Assembly: GCA_947503145.1 (NCBI GenBank)
Contig: CANNCP010000001.1
Span: 124,001-188,000 of the forward strand
Source: an uncultured Roseovarius sp.
Lineage (GTDB): Bacteria > Pseudomonadota > Alphaproteobacteria > Rhodobacterales > Rhodobacteraceae
Reading direction: 5' to 3'
Length of the DNA: 64,000 nt
Shown: in pieces, positions 53,231 to 62,190 of the stretch
How positions within the stretch are numbered: position 1 is the first letter of the stretch
Layout: every line of letters begins with the position of its first letter
Made by a program: the position numbers and the translations under genes
Notes under the pieces: model-generated
Databases searched by the model: none
Told to the model about the DNA's origin: nothing
The model's input: the letters and a program-made list of their open reading frames with translations, nothing else

Positions 53231-54628
53231 TCAGGATGTGATCTGTACGTTCGGACCCGTGCCTGCCTGCCCCGTGCCAGATGCGGCCTCCAGGGCGGTG
53301 CGGGGCCAGGCCACCTCGACAAAGGCGCCGGTGCGCGGCGCCAGCGCAACATCGGCTCGGAACGAATCGGTGCCGTTGGCAAAGCTGAGATCGGCACCAG
53401 AGCGTTCCAGCAGCGTCTTGGCGATGAAAAGACCGAGACCCATGCCCTCGTATTCCGGGCGGTTCGGGTCGAACCCGTGGCCCCGGCGGCGCATCAGCGG
53501 GTCGCCGATCCGGCCCAGCAGGTGCGGTGGATAGCCCTTGCCATTGTCCATGATACGGATGGTTACGCTATCCGCGTTCCAGTCGCTTTCGATCCAGACT
53601 GTATCGCGCGAAAAATCGACCGCGTTCTGGATCAGGTTGCGCAGCCCGTGGATCACCTCGGGGCGGCGCAGGATGATCGGCTGATGTTGCAGCAGCGCGC
53701 GGTTGCCTGCGCCGTGGTCGAACAGGATGGTCTTGCCACGTTCGGTATGCGGTTCTGCCGCCTCTTCGATCACGGCGGTCAACGGCGCCGAACGCAAATG
53801 CAGGTCGTCCTTGCCGGCGTGCCCCATGGATTGCAGGATGTCGCGGCACCGGTCCGCCTGCTGGCGGATCAGCAACGCATCGTCGCGGGCGTCGCTGCCT
53901 GCGGGCAACTCGTCGGCCAGTTCGGACGCAGTCAGCTTGATCGTCGCCAGCGGTGTCCCCAATTCGTGCGCGGCAGCGGCCACCACGCCGCCCAGATCGG
54001 TCAGCTTCTGTTCGCGCGCCAGCGCCATTTGCGTGGCCTGCACCGCATCCGACATCGCCTCCATTTCCGACACGACCCAGCGTGAATAGACACCCAGAAA
54101 GATCACCGCAATCACGATCGCCATCCAGTTGCCGAAGCGAAAGATATCCGGCATCTGGATCACCACCCCCAGTTCGGTGCGCAATGGCAGGTGATAGCGT
54201 AGCAGAACCGACACGATGGCAATCGCCGTGAGGCCCAGAAAGAAGGTCGAGCGGGTCGAGAGCGCCGAGGCCGACACGATCACCGGTCCCACGATCAACA
54301 TCGCGAACGGATTGTTCAGCCCGCCCGTGAGATAGAGCATCAACCCCAGCTGCAGCATGTCAAAGAGCACAACCAGCAGGTTCTCAGGTTCGGTCAGGCG
54401 CTTGGTCGCGGGAAAGACGAAGGCCGCGACAAGGTTGGTGATCACCGACGCACCGATCACCAGATAGCAAAGCCCGATCTCGAAATCGAGCCCGTAGACA
54501 CGTTGTGCCGCCACAAGTGCCGCGATCTGCCCGCAGACAGCCCACCAGCGCAAATAGATGAGGGTACGCAGACGGATCCAGTTGCCGCTGCCGCGGCGGT
54601 AAAGCGGAGGCGATGAAATGTTCGTCAT
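53231..54628 (-). CDS. regB: Redox sensor histidine kinase RegB (PrrB)
   Basis: 465 residues. Six membrane helices fill about 25-185, including the conserved quinone-linked heptapeptide GGLNNPF (102-108). The H-box is AAAAHELGTPLATIKL with phosphorylated His221. The redox cysteine Cys261 sits in the RCRDIL box. The ATPase region ends in EGMGLGLFIAKTLLERSGA. RegB phosphorylates RegA when the respiratory chain is reduced, activating photosynthesis, respiration, nitrogen or carbon fixation genes depending on the species. It is divergent from senC, with regA beyond, the standard arrangement in this order. Confidence 0.97.
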   Translation of the reverse strand: MTNISSPPLYRRGSGNWIRLRTLIYLRWWAVCGQIAALVAAQRVYGLDFEIGLCYLVIGASVITNLVAAFVFPATKRLTEPENLLVVLFDMLQLGLMLYLTGGLNNPFAMLIVGPVIVSASALSTRSTFFLGLTAIAIVSVLLRYHLPLRTELGVVIQMPDIFRFGNWMAIVIAVIFLGVYSRWVVSEMEAMSDAVQATQMALAREQKLTDLGGVVAAAAHELGTPLATIKLTASELADELPAGSDARDDALLIRQQADRCRDILQSMGHAGKDDLHLRSAPLTAVIEEAAEPHTERGKTILFDHGAGNRALLQHQPIILRRPEVIHGLRNLIQNAVDFSRDTVWIESDWNADSVTIRIMDNGKGYPPHLLGRIGDPLMRRRGHGFDPNRPEYEGMGLGLFIAKTLLERSGADLSFANGTDSFRADVALAPRTGAFVEVAWPRTALEAASGTGQAGTGPNVQITS

Positions 54629-54719
54629 ATGTGCGGTTTCGCCCTGTTGCCTGGTCCAGTCGGCCTGTTAGATGTGCCCGGGCAGGGCAAACCTGCCGAC
54701 CTGCCGAGAGGATATACGC

Positions 54720-55349
54720 ATGACCCGTACTTTTGCCATAGCTGCCGGGCTGGCCATGATTGGCCTGCTGGGCGTGATGCTCTTTCTGACCATTGGCCGC
54801 AATGACGACCGGTTTGCCCAATGTCGCGCCTCGCAGGTTGCGGGCGGTGGTGGCGCCATCGGCGGCGATTTCACGCTGGTCGATGAAACCGGCCAAACCG
54901 TGACCGCGGCGCAGGTGATCGACCAGCCGACGCTGATCTATTTCGGATACACCTTCTGCCCCGACATCTGCCCCTTTGACGTGGCGCGCAATGCCGCCGC
55001 GGTCGAGCTGCTCGAAGAGCAGGGCAAGATGATCAAGCCGGTCTTCATCACCATCGATCCGCAGCGCGACACGCCCGAGGTTCTCGCTGATTACACGGAT
55101 GCGATGCACCCCCGGATGCTGGGCCTGACCGGCAGCCCCGATCAGATCAAGACCGCGAGCAATGCGTACCGCACCTACTATCAGGCGCAGCCCTCGGCAC
55201 CCGGTGAAGAGGACTACTACCTCGTCGATCATACCACGCTTACCTACCTCACCATGCCCGAGTTCGGCTTTGTCGAATTTTTCCGCCGCGATCTCAGCCC
55301 CGAGGACATGGCGCGTCAGGTCGGCTGCTTTGTCGATGCCGCGGGCTGA
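54720..55349 (+). CDS. senC: SCO1/SenC-family copper chaperone
   Basis: 209 residues from the ATG at 54720 (AGAGGA site upstream). One N-terminal membrane anchor (about 5-25) is followed by a periplasmic thioredoxin-like domain. The copper ligands are Cys80 and Cys84 in FCPDICPFD and His171 in LVDHTTLTYL. SenC/PrrC delivers copper to cytochrome oxidase CuA and may signal to RegB. It sits between regB (divergent) and regA (same strand, 88-base gap). Confidence 0.96.
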   Translation: MTRTFAIAAGLAMIGLLGVMLFLTIGRNDDRFAQCRASQVAGGGGAIGGDFTLVDETGQTVTAAQVIDQPTLIYFGYTFCPDICPFDVARNAAAVELLEEQGKMIKPVFITIDPQRDTPEVLADYTDAMHPRMLGLTGSPDQIKTASNAYRTYYQAQPSAPGEEDYYLVDHTTLTYLTMPEFGFVEFFRRDLSPEDMARQVGCFVDAAG

Positions 55350-55437
55350 CCCGAAACGCCGCAGCAGCGTTTGACGCGTCTGCCACCGCGTTCTAAAGTC
55401 TTAGGACAAAAGGCATAAAATTCGGGGTATGGGCAGG

Positions 55438-55989
55438 ATGGCGGATAGCATACGAGAGATCGGGAAAGACAGGTCTCTGCTGCTGGTGGACGATGATGAG
55501 CCCTTTCTGAGACGTCTTGCCAAGGCCATGGAAAAGCGCGGTTTCGAAGTGGAAACCGCGCTTTCTGTTGCGGCTGGCCGTGCCATCGCCACAGCCCGTC
55601 CGCCCGCCTATGCGGTCTGTGACCTGAGGCTGGGGGACGGCAATGGTCTGGACGTGGTCGAAGTGATCCGGGAAAAGCGCCCCGACAGCCGCGTGGTGGT
55701 GCTGACCGGGTATGGTGCCATCGCCACCGCCGTGGCCGCGGTCAAGATCGGCGCGATCGACTACCTGTCCAAACCCGCCGACGCCCGCGACATCACCAAT
55801 GCCCTGCTGGCCAATGGGGATGAACTGCCGCCGCCGCCCGAAAATCCGATGAGCGCGGACCGCGTGCGCTGGGAACATATTCAGCGCGTCTATGAACTGT
55901 GCGATCACAATGTCAGCGAAACCGCCCGACGCCTGAACATGCATCGGCGGACATTGCAGCGGATATTGGCAAAACGGTCGCCGCGATAG
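55438..55989 (+). CDS. regA: Redox response regulator RegA (PrrA)
   Basis: 183 residues from the second in-frame ATG (MADSIRE), as in known PrrA proteins. The receiver has Asp18-20, phospho-acceptor Asp62 in CDLRLGDGNG and Lys112 in LSKPAD. A Pro-rich linker (130-136) leads to the Fis-type helix-turn-helix (about 145-181, NVSETARRLNMHRRTLQRIL), which is almost invariant in the family. It is the DNA-binding partner of RegB. The gap after it (55990-56187) holds only a copy of the dispersed 23-bp element. Confidence 0.97.
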   Translation: MADSIREIGKDRSLLLVDDDEPFLRRLAKAMEKRGFEVETALSVAAGRAIATARPPAYAVCDLRLGDGNGLDVVEVIREKRPDSRVVVLTGYGAIATAVAAVKIGAIDYLSKPADARDITNALLANGDELPPPPENPMSADRVRWEHIQRVYELCDHNVSETARRLNMHRRTLQRILAKRSPR

Positions 55990-56038
55990 GCTGCTCCTCC
56001 GCCCTGGCGGGCGTCCTCGCAACCCGAGCCTTCGGCGA

Positions 56039-56060
56039 GAGTATTTTTGCAAAAGAGAAG
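56039..56060 (+). repeat. Dispersed 23-bp intergenic element, diverged copy C
   Basis: GAGTATTTTTGC then AAAAGAGAAG, similar to copies A (14728-14750) and B (39491-39513) with a few changes. It lies about 50 bases after the regA stop in the sense direction. Confidence 0.45.
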
Positions 56061-56187
56061 GGCTGGTGTGACAATTATCGCAGCACTTCAGCCATATGTC
56101 GCCCATGAGACCCGAAGTCAGATCACAAGCTGCGCAACCCCGAAACCCGGCACTGATCCAAGCATATCCCGGTGCTATGCACCCGGA

Positions 56188-56781
56188 TCATCCCATTTCA
56201 TTCAGCAGGGCAGCGGTGCGGGCAGTATAGGCAGCGCGGGTTTCCAGTGGCGGGCGCAGCAGCAGGCGCAACCCCTCGATCAGCGCCGGATCGGGACGGC
56301 CAAAGAACCGGTTCGCCTCGGTTTCGTCGAATCCGGCCAGTTGGGTCGCCTCCATCCAGGCGCTGAGTTTGTCAGCTTTCTTGATCTGCTTCTTGACCGT
56401 GGCCGGGATCGCGGCAGGCAGGCCGAACCGGATATGGATCGCCGCGGTGAGCCGCGCATCCAACTCGCCATAGCCGGGGCCAACGGCTGTCTTGACCGGT
56501 GAGATCATGTCGCCGATCACATATTCCGGTGCGTCATGCAGCAGCGCTGCCAGCCTCCATTTGGCGGGCGTTTTGGGCGTCAGACGGGCAAAGAGAACCT
56601 CGACCAGCAGCGAATGTTCGGCGACGGAATAGGCGTAATCCCCCAGGGTCTGTCCGTTCCAGCGGGCGACAAAGCTGAGGCCGTGTGCGATGTCCTCGAT
56701 CTCGATATCCACCGGGGTCGGGTCAAGCAGGTCAAGGCGGCGGCCCGAAAGCATCTTTTGCCAGGCGCGGGGTTGGGGCAT
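56188..56781 (-). CDS. HD-domain phosphohydrolase, YfbR-like
   Basis: 197 residues. An HD-type metal site is visible: SVAEHSLLV (about 52-60) and LAALLHDAPEYVIGD (about 77-91, with the His-Asp pair), then a later Asp near 115. The pattern resembles the YfbR/5'-nucleotidase-type single-domain HD enzymes that act on deoxynucleoside monophosphates; the substrate is not certain. A small hypothetical gene ends 22 bases upstream on the same strand. Confidence 0.82.
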   Translation of the reverse strand: MPQPRAWQKMLSGRRLDLLDPTPVDIEIEDIAHGLSFVARWNGQTLGDYAYSVAEHSLLVEVLFARLTPKTPAKWRLAALLHDAPEYVIGDMISPVKTAVGPGYGELDARLTAAIHIRFGLPAAIPATVKKQIKKADKLSAWMEATQLAGFDETEANRFFGRPDPALIEGLRLLLRPPLETRAAYTARTAALLNEMG

Positions 56782-56803
56782 GCGGTCTCCTTTCGACTTG
56801 GAG

Positions 56804-57100
56804 TCAGGTCGTACCGGCCTGAGCGCGTGATTGCAAAGCCTGTCGGAGCGCGGCCAGAAGCGGCGCGACGTGATGCCCGGCGACGAAATTGCAACCCTTG
56901 CAAGGATCGGCTTTCTCGCGGGTGTCAGCCAGATCCGTCATCTCCTGAAATCCGTTTTTCAGCGCAAAGAGCTGCGTTTGCTGATCATTCAGAAGATGCG
57001 CACTGAGCGCACAATCGGGGTCATTGTCGCGATCCTCGCGCCCGCACCGCAATCGACGAGCGCAATTGCCGATAGAGACGGGCCGCAGCCATCCCTGCAT
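56804..57100 (-). CDS. Small hypothetical protein with DPCKGC motif
   Basis: 98 residues if the first ATG is used. The region from about residue 28 on reads like a folded helical protein (DPDCALSAHLLNDQQTQLFALKNGF), with two Cys in DPCKGCNFVAGHH and a helical C-terminus. The first 27 residues are Arg-rich and look less convincing, so the start may be later. It lies 22 bases before the HD gene on the same strand, which supports an operon, and is divergent from ahcY. I do not recognise the family. A plus-strand frame over the same bases is less protein-like. Confidence 0.45.
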   Translation of the reverse strand: MQGWLRPVSIGNCARRLRCGREDRDNDPDCALSAHLLNDQQTQLFALKNGFQEMTDLADTREKADPCKGCNFVAGHHVAPLLAALRQALQSRAQAGTT

Positions 57101-57157
57101 TGCCGAAACGCCCCCTGAATGCTATTTGCGCATCAAATAATCTCAAGGAGTTGCCAC

Positions 57158-58549
57158 ATGGCAAAAGATTACGTCGTCAAAGACGTTTCCCTCGCTGCAT
57201 ACGGCCGCAAAGAACTGGATATTGCGGAAACCGAAATGCCGGGCCTGATGTCCTTGCGCGAGGAATTCGGCAAGAGCAAACCGCTCAGGGGTGCGCGTAT
57301 CGTGGGCTCCCTTCACATGACGATCCAGACCGCCGTCCTGATCGAGACGCTGAATGTGCTGGGCGCGGATGTCCGCTGGGCGTCGTGCAATATCTTTTCG
57401 ACGCAGGACCACGCCGCGGCGGCGATTGCCGAGGGCGGCACGCCGGTCTTTGCGGTAAAGGGTCAGACGCTGGTGGAGCATTGGGATTATCTGGACCGTT
57501 CGTTCCAGTTCCCCGAAGGTGCCAACATGATCCTCGACGATGGTGGTGATGCGACGCTCTATGTTTTGCTGGGTGCGCGCGTCGAGGCGGGCGAGACCGG
57601 TCTGATCGAGACGCCGACCTCTGAGGAAGAAGAGGCGATTTTCGCACAGATCAAGAAGCGCATGGCCGAGACCCCCGGCTGGTTTACCAAGACGCGCGAT
57701 GCGATCAAGGGCGTGAGCGAGGAAACCACGACCGGTGTTCACCGCCTCTATGACCTGCACAAGAAAGGCCAGCTGCCTTTCCCTGCGATCAACGTCAACG
57801 ACAGCGTTACCAAGTCGAAATTCGACAATAAATATGGCTGCAAGGAATCACTCGTGGACGGTATCCGCCGCGCCACCGATACGATGATGGCCGGCAAGGT
57901 CGCCGTCGTCATGGGGTATGGCGACGTGGGCAAAGGCTCTGCCGCGTCGCTGCGCGGTGCGGGTGCCCGTGTGAAAGTGACCGAAGTCGATCCGATTTGC
58001 GCGCTTCAGGCGGCGATGGATGGGTTCGAGGTCGTTTTGCTGGAAGATGTGCTGGCAACTGCCGACATTTTCATCACCACTACCGGCAACAAGGACGTGA
58101 TCCGCATCGAACACATGCGCGAGATGAAGGACATGGCGATCGTCGGCAATATCGGCCATTTCGATAACGAGATTCAGGTCGCCGCCCTGAAGAACCACAA
58201 ATGGACCAACATCAAGGACCAGGTGGACATGATCGAAATGCCTTCGGGTAATCGTCTGATCCTGCTGTCCGAGGGTCGGCTGCTGAACCTCGGCAACGCT
58301 ACGGGGCATCCCAGCTTTGTCATGTCGGCCAGCTTTACCAATCAGGTTCTGGCGCAGATCGAACTGTGGACCAAGGGCGACGAATATCAGCCTGGCGTCT
58401 ATATCCTGCCCAAGCATCTGGATGAAAAGGTCGCGCGCCTGCATCTGGGTCGCATTGGTGTGAGGCTGACGGAAATGACCAAGGAACAGGCCGACTATAT
58501 CGGCGTGCCGCAGCACGGCCCGTTCAAGCCCGAACATTACCGCTACTAA
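57158..58549 (+). CDS. ahcY: S-adenosylhomocysteine hydrolase
   Basis: 463 residues from the ATG after AAGGAG. NAD is bound by [23 protein letters not shown]. Substrate-site blocks [32 protein letters not shown] and the C-terminal KPEHYRY tail are all present. It splits S-adenosylhomocysteine to adenosine and homocysteine, relieving product inhibition of the many methyltransferases (several are in this window). I looked at the leader for a SAH or SAM riboswitch and saw no convincing one. Confidence 0.97.
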   Translation: MAKDYVVKDVSLAAYGRKELDIAETEMPGLMSLREEFGKSKPLRGARIVGSLHMTIQTAVLIETLNVLGADVRWASCNIFSTQDHAAAAIAEGGTPVFAVKGQTLVEHWDYLDRSFQFPEGANMILDDGGDATLYVLLGARVEAGETGLIETPTSEEEEAIFAQIKKRMAETPGWFTKTRDAIKGVSEETTTGVHRLYDLHKKGQLPFPAINVNDSVTKSKFDNKYGCKESLVDGIRRATDTMMAGKVAVVMGYGDVGKGSAASLRGAGARVKVTEVDPICALQAAMDGFEVVLLEDVLATADIFITTTGNKDVIRIEHMREMKDMAIVGNIGHFDNEIQVAALKNHKWTNIKDQVDMIEMPSGNRLILLSEGRLLNLGNATGHPSFVMSASFTNQVLAQIELWTKGDEYQPGVYILPKHLDEKVARLHLGRIGVRLTEMTKEQADYIGVPQHGPFKPEHYRY

Positions 58550-58557
58550 ACCAGAGC

Positions 58558-58585
58558 GCCCTGTCCCCTTAGCCAGGGGCAGGGC
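58558..58585. terminator. Possible hairpin between ahcY and the ClpP-fold gene
   Basis: GCCCTGTCCCC and GGGGCAGGGC pair with one bulged T around a 7-base loop, 8 bases after the ahcY stop. No T-run follows. Confidence 0.4.
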
Positions 58586-58603
58586 CCGACGCCGCAGCGA
58601 AGT

Positions 58604-60070
58604 TCAATCCTGCGAGGCATATGCCAGACCGCTTTTGCGATCTGCATCGGCGATAAAGAGAAACACATCACCGGTCTTTTTATCTCGCCAGAAACTGGTC
58701 GGGCACCATTGGCTGCGCCCGTCCGTCATGATGCGACAGGCGGTATCCGCGCCGGGGTCATTGCCGTTATCGCCCTCGTCCGGCATTCCGTCGCGCCAGT
58801 ATTCGGCGGGCGCGCCGTCGAGCGTGAATTCCGGCTCCATGTCATCCGGCCAGCTACGGCCATATTCGCCCGTTGCCGTCGCAATGATCTGCGTCCCGTC
58901 GTCGGTGTCGAATGTCGTGCGGGTCAGCGCGTTCAGCGCCTCGTCCGCGATGACGGATTCGGTGCGGACACAGTGGAAATCCCCGGTCAACTCACCGCCA
59001 GAGATCACGCCGCAAAGCCCCTCATCCTTTGTCCTGTCCGGCGCGTTGCGGCTGGCGATGGCAACCGGTTCGGGCACTATGTCCGATTGCCGCGCCAACC
59101 TGCTCAGCCGGGTCGGCGGTGTGAACAGCATCGGGCCGTAAAGAGACCGGTAGAACTGAGCACCATCGCCCCCGCCCATCGTCAGGCTGACGATGCCGAC
59201 CCGTCCCGCGGGCAGGCTGTGTGCGCCTTGATAGCTGACCTTGCACATCACATCGTGCCGGTTGATCCTGAGCGGCAGGATACCGACCTCAGAGCCTGAA
59301 CCACTCGTGTGCAACTCGGGCGTGCCGCGCTCGGGCCAATCGGGATTGTGCAGTTCGTCATCCGCAAAGCGCAGCCGATCTATCAAGGGCGTGCTTGCGT
59401 TGGTGCACGCGGACAGCACCGCCAGAGGGCTGAGCCGGTCGGGCATCACCGCCGGCCCGATGCGGATTTGCCATAGCGACGCTTGGGCAGCGGTTTCGAG
59501 CGTTCGGGCAACCGGAGACGCCTCAAGCATGGCCAACAGGATATCGGAATGAATGCTGTACTCCGATTGCAAGGCGATGAGCTGCGCGATCTGCCGGGTG
59601 TCCAGCAGCGTTGTACCGGGTCCCCCAAAGCCCAGCGTGCCCTTGGGATGCACGATTCGGCCGCCCTGTCGGCTGTCCAGCGTGCCGCCATCGCCTTTGC
59701 GCCCGGCCATGAACAAGAGCGCGCAGGCCCCGGCGCAGGTATCGTCGGCAGCGATCGCCGTGGAAAACCGCCCGCCCAGCCGGTCGATGATATCGAGGGC
59801 CGCCGCATAATCGCCGCCCTCGCTGTTCAGGCAGATGCGCGGAGATGACGGGTGATCGCGGCTGGTCGTGTCGTCGTCGTAGTGCGTCAGTATTTGGTCC
59901 AGCATAGCGGCATCGCCAGAATCGAGCGACCCATCAAGGCGCAGATAGCACGACATCACCGCATCGGTGTGCAGCGTCACATCTGCCGCCCAAGCGTTTG
60001 ATGGCAATCCGCCACCCCCAAGCGCGACACATATGATCGCGGCGCTGCGAACGAGAAAAGCGCGAGTCAT
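58604..60070 (-). CDS. Exported ClpP/crotonase-fold protein (COG3904-like), probably non-catalytic
   Basis: 488 residues. A signal peptide ends near residue 28 (NAWA-AD). The first half (about 30-230) has a ClpP-like layout: RICLNSEGGDYAAALDII (78-95), then TCAGACALLFMAG (111-123), then RIVHPKGTLGFGGPG. In relatives the turn usually reads C-A-S-A-C with the nucleophile Ser; here residue 114 is Gly. The second half (about 250-488) has no fold I recognise and is rich in Asp and Gly. The protein should be periplasmic. It is transcribed alone, convergent with ahcY. Loss of the Ser suggests binding or scaffold work rather than proteolysis. Confidence 0.72.
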   Translation of the reverse strand: MTRAFLVRSAAIICVALGGGGLPSNAWAADVTLHTDAVMSCYLRLDGSLDSGDAAMLDQILTHYDDDTTSRDHPSSPRICLNSEGGDYAAALDIIDRLGGRFSTAIAADDTCAGACALLFMAGRKGDGGTLDSRQGGRIVHPKGTLGFGGPGTTLLDTRQIAQLIALQSEYSIHSDILLAMLEASPVARTLETAAQASLWQIRIGPAVMPDRLSPLAVLSACTNASTPLIDRLRFADDELHNPDWPERGTPELHTSGSGSEVGILPLRINRHDVMCKVSYQGAHSLPAGRVGIVSLTMGGGDGAQFYRSLYGPMLFTPPTRLSRLARQSDIVPEPVAIASRNAPDRTKDEGLCGVISGGELTGDFHCVRTESVIADEALNALTRTTFDTDDGTQIIATATGEYGRSWPDDMEPEFTLDGAPAEYWRDGMPDEGDNGNDPGADTACRIMTDGRSQWCPTSFWRDKKTGDVFLFIADADRKSGLAYASQD

Positions 60071-60272
60071 GCTGGAATTCCCTGTCTAAACAATACCCTC
60101 CAACTCTATGAAGAAGGCCGCGCGCCTGTCAAACCTGCCGCGTCGCCGGGTCGGGGAATCTGCCGGGGATTTTCCCTTTGTTTAACCTCGCCAATTCAGT
60201 AACCTTTATAGCAAGCCGCGAGGGCTATGGACTATCATCTGCGGGGAAACCCGCCAGAGGGAGACTGGAACT

Positions 60273-60614
60273 ATGGGAAAACGTGACGATCTGATCGCCA
60301 AATATGCAGACGATCTGCGCGATAAATGTGGCATGCAGCCCGATATGGACTTGCTGACCAAAGTAACGATCGGCTGTGGTCCGGCGATCTACAACCCGGA
60401 TGCTTCGACAGTGGCCGCAAGCCAGGAGCACGAGCTGGAAACCGTCAAGGACAACTTTCTGATCAAGAAACTGGGTCTCGCTGACAGTCCGGCGTTGATG
60501 GAGGCGATCAATCAGGTGCTCGAAACCTATGGCCGCTCTGAGCGCAACAAATACCGCGCGGTGGTCTACTATATGCTGACCAAGCATTTCGGCAAGGAAT
60601 CGGTCTACGGCTGA
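60273..60614 (+). CDS. DUF2853-family small protein
   Basis: 113 residues, soluble, with no signal peptide. The sequence pattern (KYADDLRDKCGMQPDMDLLTKVTIGCGPAIYN, then ETVKDNFLIKKLGL and RNKYRAVVYYMLTKHFGK) fits the DUF2853 family of small helical proteins of unknown function. A GGGAGA site lies just before the ATG. The 202-base gap before it contains no gene, but holds one TTAACC half-site near 60181. Confidence 0.85.
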   Translation: MGKRDDLIAKYADDLRDKCGMQPDMDLLTKVTIGCGPAIYNPDASTVAASQEHELETVKDNFLIKKLGLADSPALMEAINQVLETYGRSERNKYRAVVYYMLTKHFGKESVYG

Positions 60615-60637
60615 TCGCGCTGTTTCAGGACATGCAA

Positions 60638-60662
60638 ACGCCCGCCGTGATCCGGCGGGCGT
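60638..60662 (+). terminator. Hairpin after the DUF2853 gene
   Basis: ACGCCCGCCG (60638-60647) and CGGCGGGCGT (60653-60662) form a perfect 10-bp stem with loop TGATC, 24 bases after the stop codon. The following bases are only weakly T-rich. Confidence 0.65.
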
Positions 60663-60989
60663 AATGCGTTATGGGCCGGCCGGTCAGCGCATCGAGGCAC
60701 AAAGCCTCGGCGCGCTTTGGGCGAGAATGTTTCGTGCCTGCCTTGTCCGCTTATGGTGCATCCAGTGTCGCTAAAGCGGTCCGGCGTATTGTCGTGATCG
60801 GGCAATATGTCGAAATGCTGCAAGTCTGCTGTGCGCTCGCGTGATCTGTCATACCGGTCGCAGGAAGGAGTTTCTGAACTCAGGCAAATGGAGTCTGGAA
60901 AGGATCGGAGTGATCCGAATTGGGTTTTGGACGTAATACAAGGCGATCATGGCAATTACTGTCGCAACCAATTATGTAGGAGACTTGCA
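60663..60989. other. Gene-free leader region before folE2
   Basis: About 330 bases between the DUF2853 hairpin and the folE2 ATG. The folE2 frame stays open back to 60807, but the extra residues are Arg- and Cys-rich and not protein-like, so I treat this stretch as leader. FolE2 in several bacteria is controlled by Zur under zinc shortage; I saw no clear Zur palindrome, riboswitch fold or small gene here. Confidence 0.4.
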
Positions 60990-62111
60990 ATGTCGCCGGG
61001 ACTGGATGGAATGAACCACCTCGATTCTGATTTGCCTGTCGTGCCGGAACGTGAAGAGGCGGAGGATGCGCTTGCGCTGCTGCGCCGCTGGGCCGCCGTT
61101 GCCAGCCCCGAAGAGGTGGCCGATGTCGATCCTGCGATTGCCCGGCTTCTGCCGAATGGCGCGGTATCGAACTATCCGGTGCTGTCGCGCAACTATCCCG
61201 AAGGGTTCGTGGCCGATGAGGCCTATCGCGCCACGTTGCCGGACCTGCAGAACGGACCGACCTCGCTGATCCGCGGGGCAAGACAGCAGTTGCAGCATGT
61301 CGGCATCTCCAACTTTCGTCTTCCGATCCGGTTTCATACCCGTGACAATGGCGATCTGACGCTGGAAACCTCGGTGACGGGCACGGTCAGCCTGGAGGCG
61401 GGCAAGAAGGGCATCAACATGTCCCGGATCATGCGCAGCTTTTACAAACACGCCGAAAAGACCTTTAGCTTTGAGGTGATCGAAGCCGTGCTGGATGATT
61501 ATATCCATGATCTGGACAGCCTCGATGCGCGCGTCCAGATGCGGTTCTCCTACCCGATGAAGGTGGAATCGCTGCGCTCGGGGCTGATGGGGTTCCAGTA
61601 TTACGATTTCGCGCTGGAGCTGGTCGAAAAGGATGGTGTGCGCCGCAAGTTCATCCATCTCGATTACCTCTATTCGTCCACCTGCCCCTGTTCGTTGGAG
61701 CTGTCCGAGCACGCCCGCCAGACGCGTGGCCAGCTGGCGACGCCGCATTCGCAGCGATCCGTCGCGCGGATTTCGGTCGAGATGATCTGCAAGGATTGCC
61801 TGTGGTTCGAGGATCTCATCGAGATTGCCCGCAATGCTGTGCCCACCGAAACCCAGGTGATGGTCAAGCGCGAGGATGAACAGGCTTTTGCCGAGTTGAA
61901 CGCCGCCAATCCGATCTTTGTCGAGGACGCCGCCCGGCTCTTTTGTGAACGGCTGCTGGAGGATGCACGCATCGGTGATTTCCGCGTGGTGGCGAGCCAC
62001 CAAGAGAGCCTGCACAGTCACGATGCGGTCAGCATCCTGACCGAGGGCGACACCTTTGCCGCCCAGAGCATCGACTCCAGGATGTTCAGCACGCTGTTCC
62101 ATGTCGGCTGA
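60990..62111 (+). CDS. folE2: GTP cyclohydrolase FolE2 (type IB)
   Basis: 373 residues from the ATG preceded by TAGGAG. Family blocks are KKGINMSRIMRSF (139-151), the metal/catalytic STCPCSLELSEHA (Cys232, Cys234) and ARISVEMICKD. FolE2 makes dihydroneopterin triphosphate from GTP, the first step of folate synthesis, and works with metals other than zinc, unlike FolE. The protein is longer than the roughly 260-300 residues of many FolE2; the extra part is an N-terminal region of about 90 residues. No FolE is in the window, so it may be the only cyclohydrolase or a zinc-sparing spare. Confidence 0.93.
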   Translation: MSPGLDGMNHLDSDLPVVPEREEAEDALALLRRWAAVASPEEVADVDPAIARLLPNGAVSNYPVLSRNYPEGFVADEAYRATLPDLQNGPTSLIRGARQQLQHVGISNFRLPIRFHTRDNGDLTLETSVTGTVSLEAGKKGINMSRIMRSFYKHAEKTFSFEVIEAVLDDYIHDLDSLDARVQMRFSYPMKVESLRSGLMGFQYYDFALELVEKDGVRRKFIHLDYLYSSTCPCSLELSEHARQTRGQLATPHSQRSVARISVEMICKDCLWFEDLIEIARNAVPTETQVMVKREDEQAFAELNAANPIFVEDAARLFCERLLEDARIGDFRVVASHQESLHSHDAVSILTEGDTFAAQSIDSRMFSTLFHVG

Positions 62112-62190
62112 CGCCGGCGTGAAATGATCAAAGCCCCGGCAATGTCCGGGCGTGCCAGCGCTGGTCAGATCCGCCGACTGACAGGCAGAG

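Noticed and set aside
57101..57157. A SAH or SAM riboswitch in the ahcY leader
   Set aside because: The leader is short and I could not find the conserved core segments of any SAM- or SAH-binding class.
60807..60989. A longer N-terminus for FolE2
   Set aside because: The added residues are Arg/Cys-rich and unlike the family, and a good TAGGAG site precedes the ATG at 60990.
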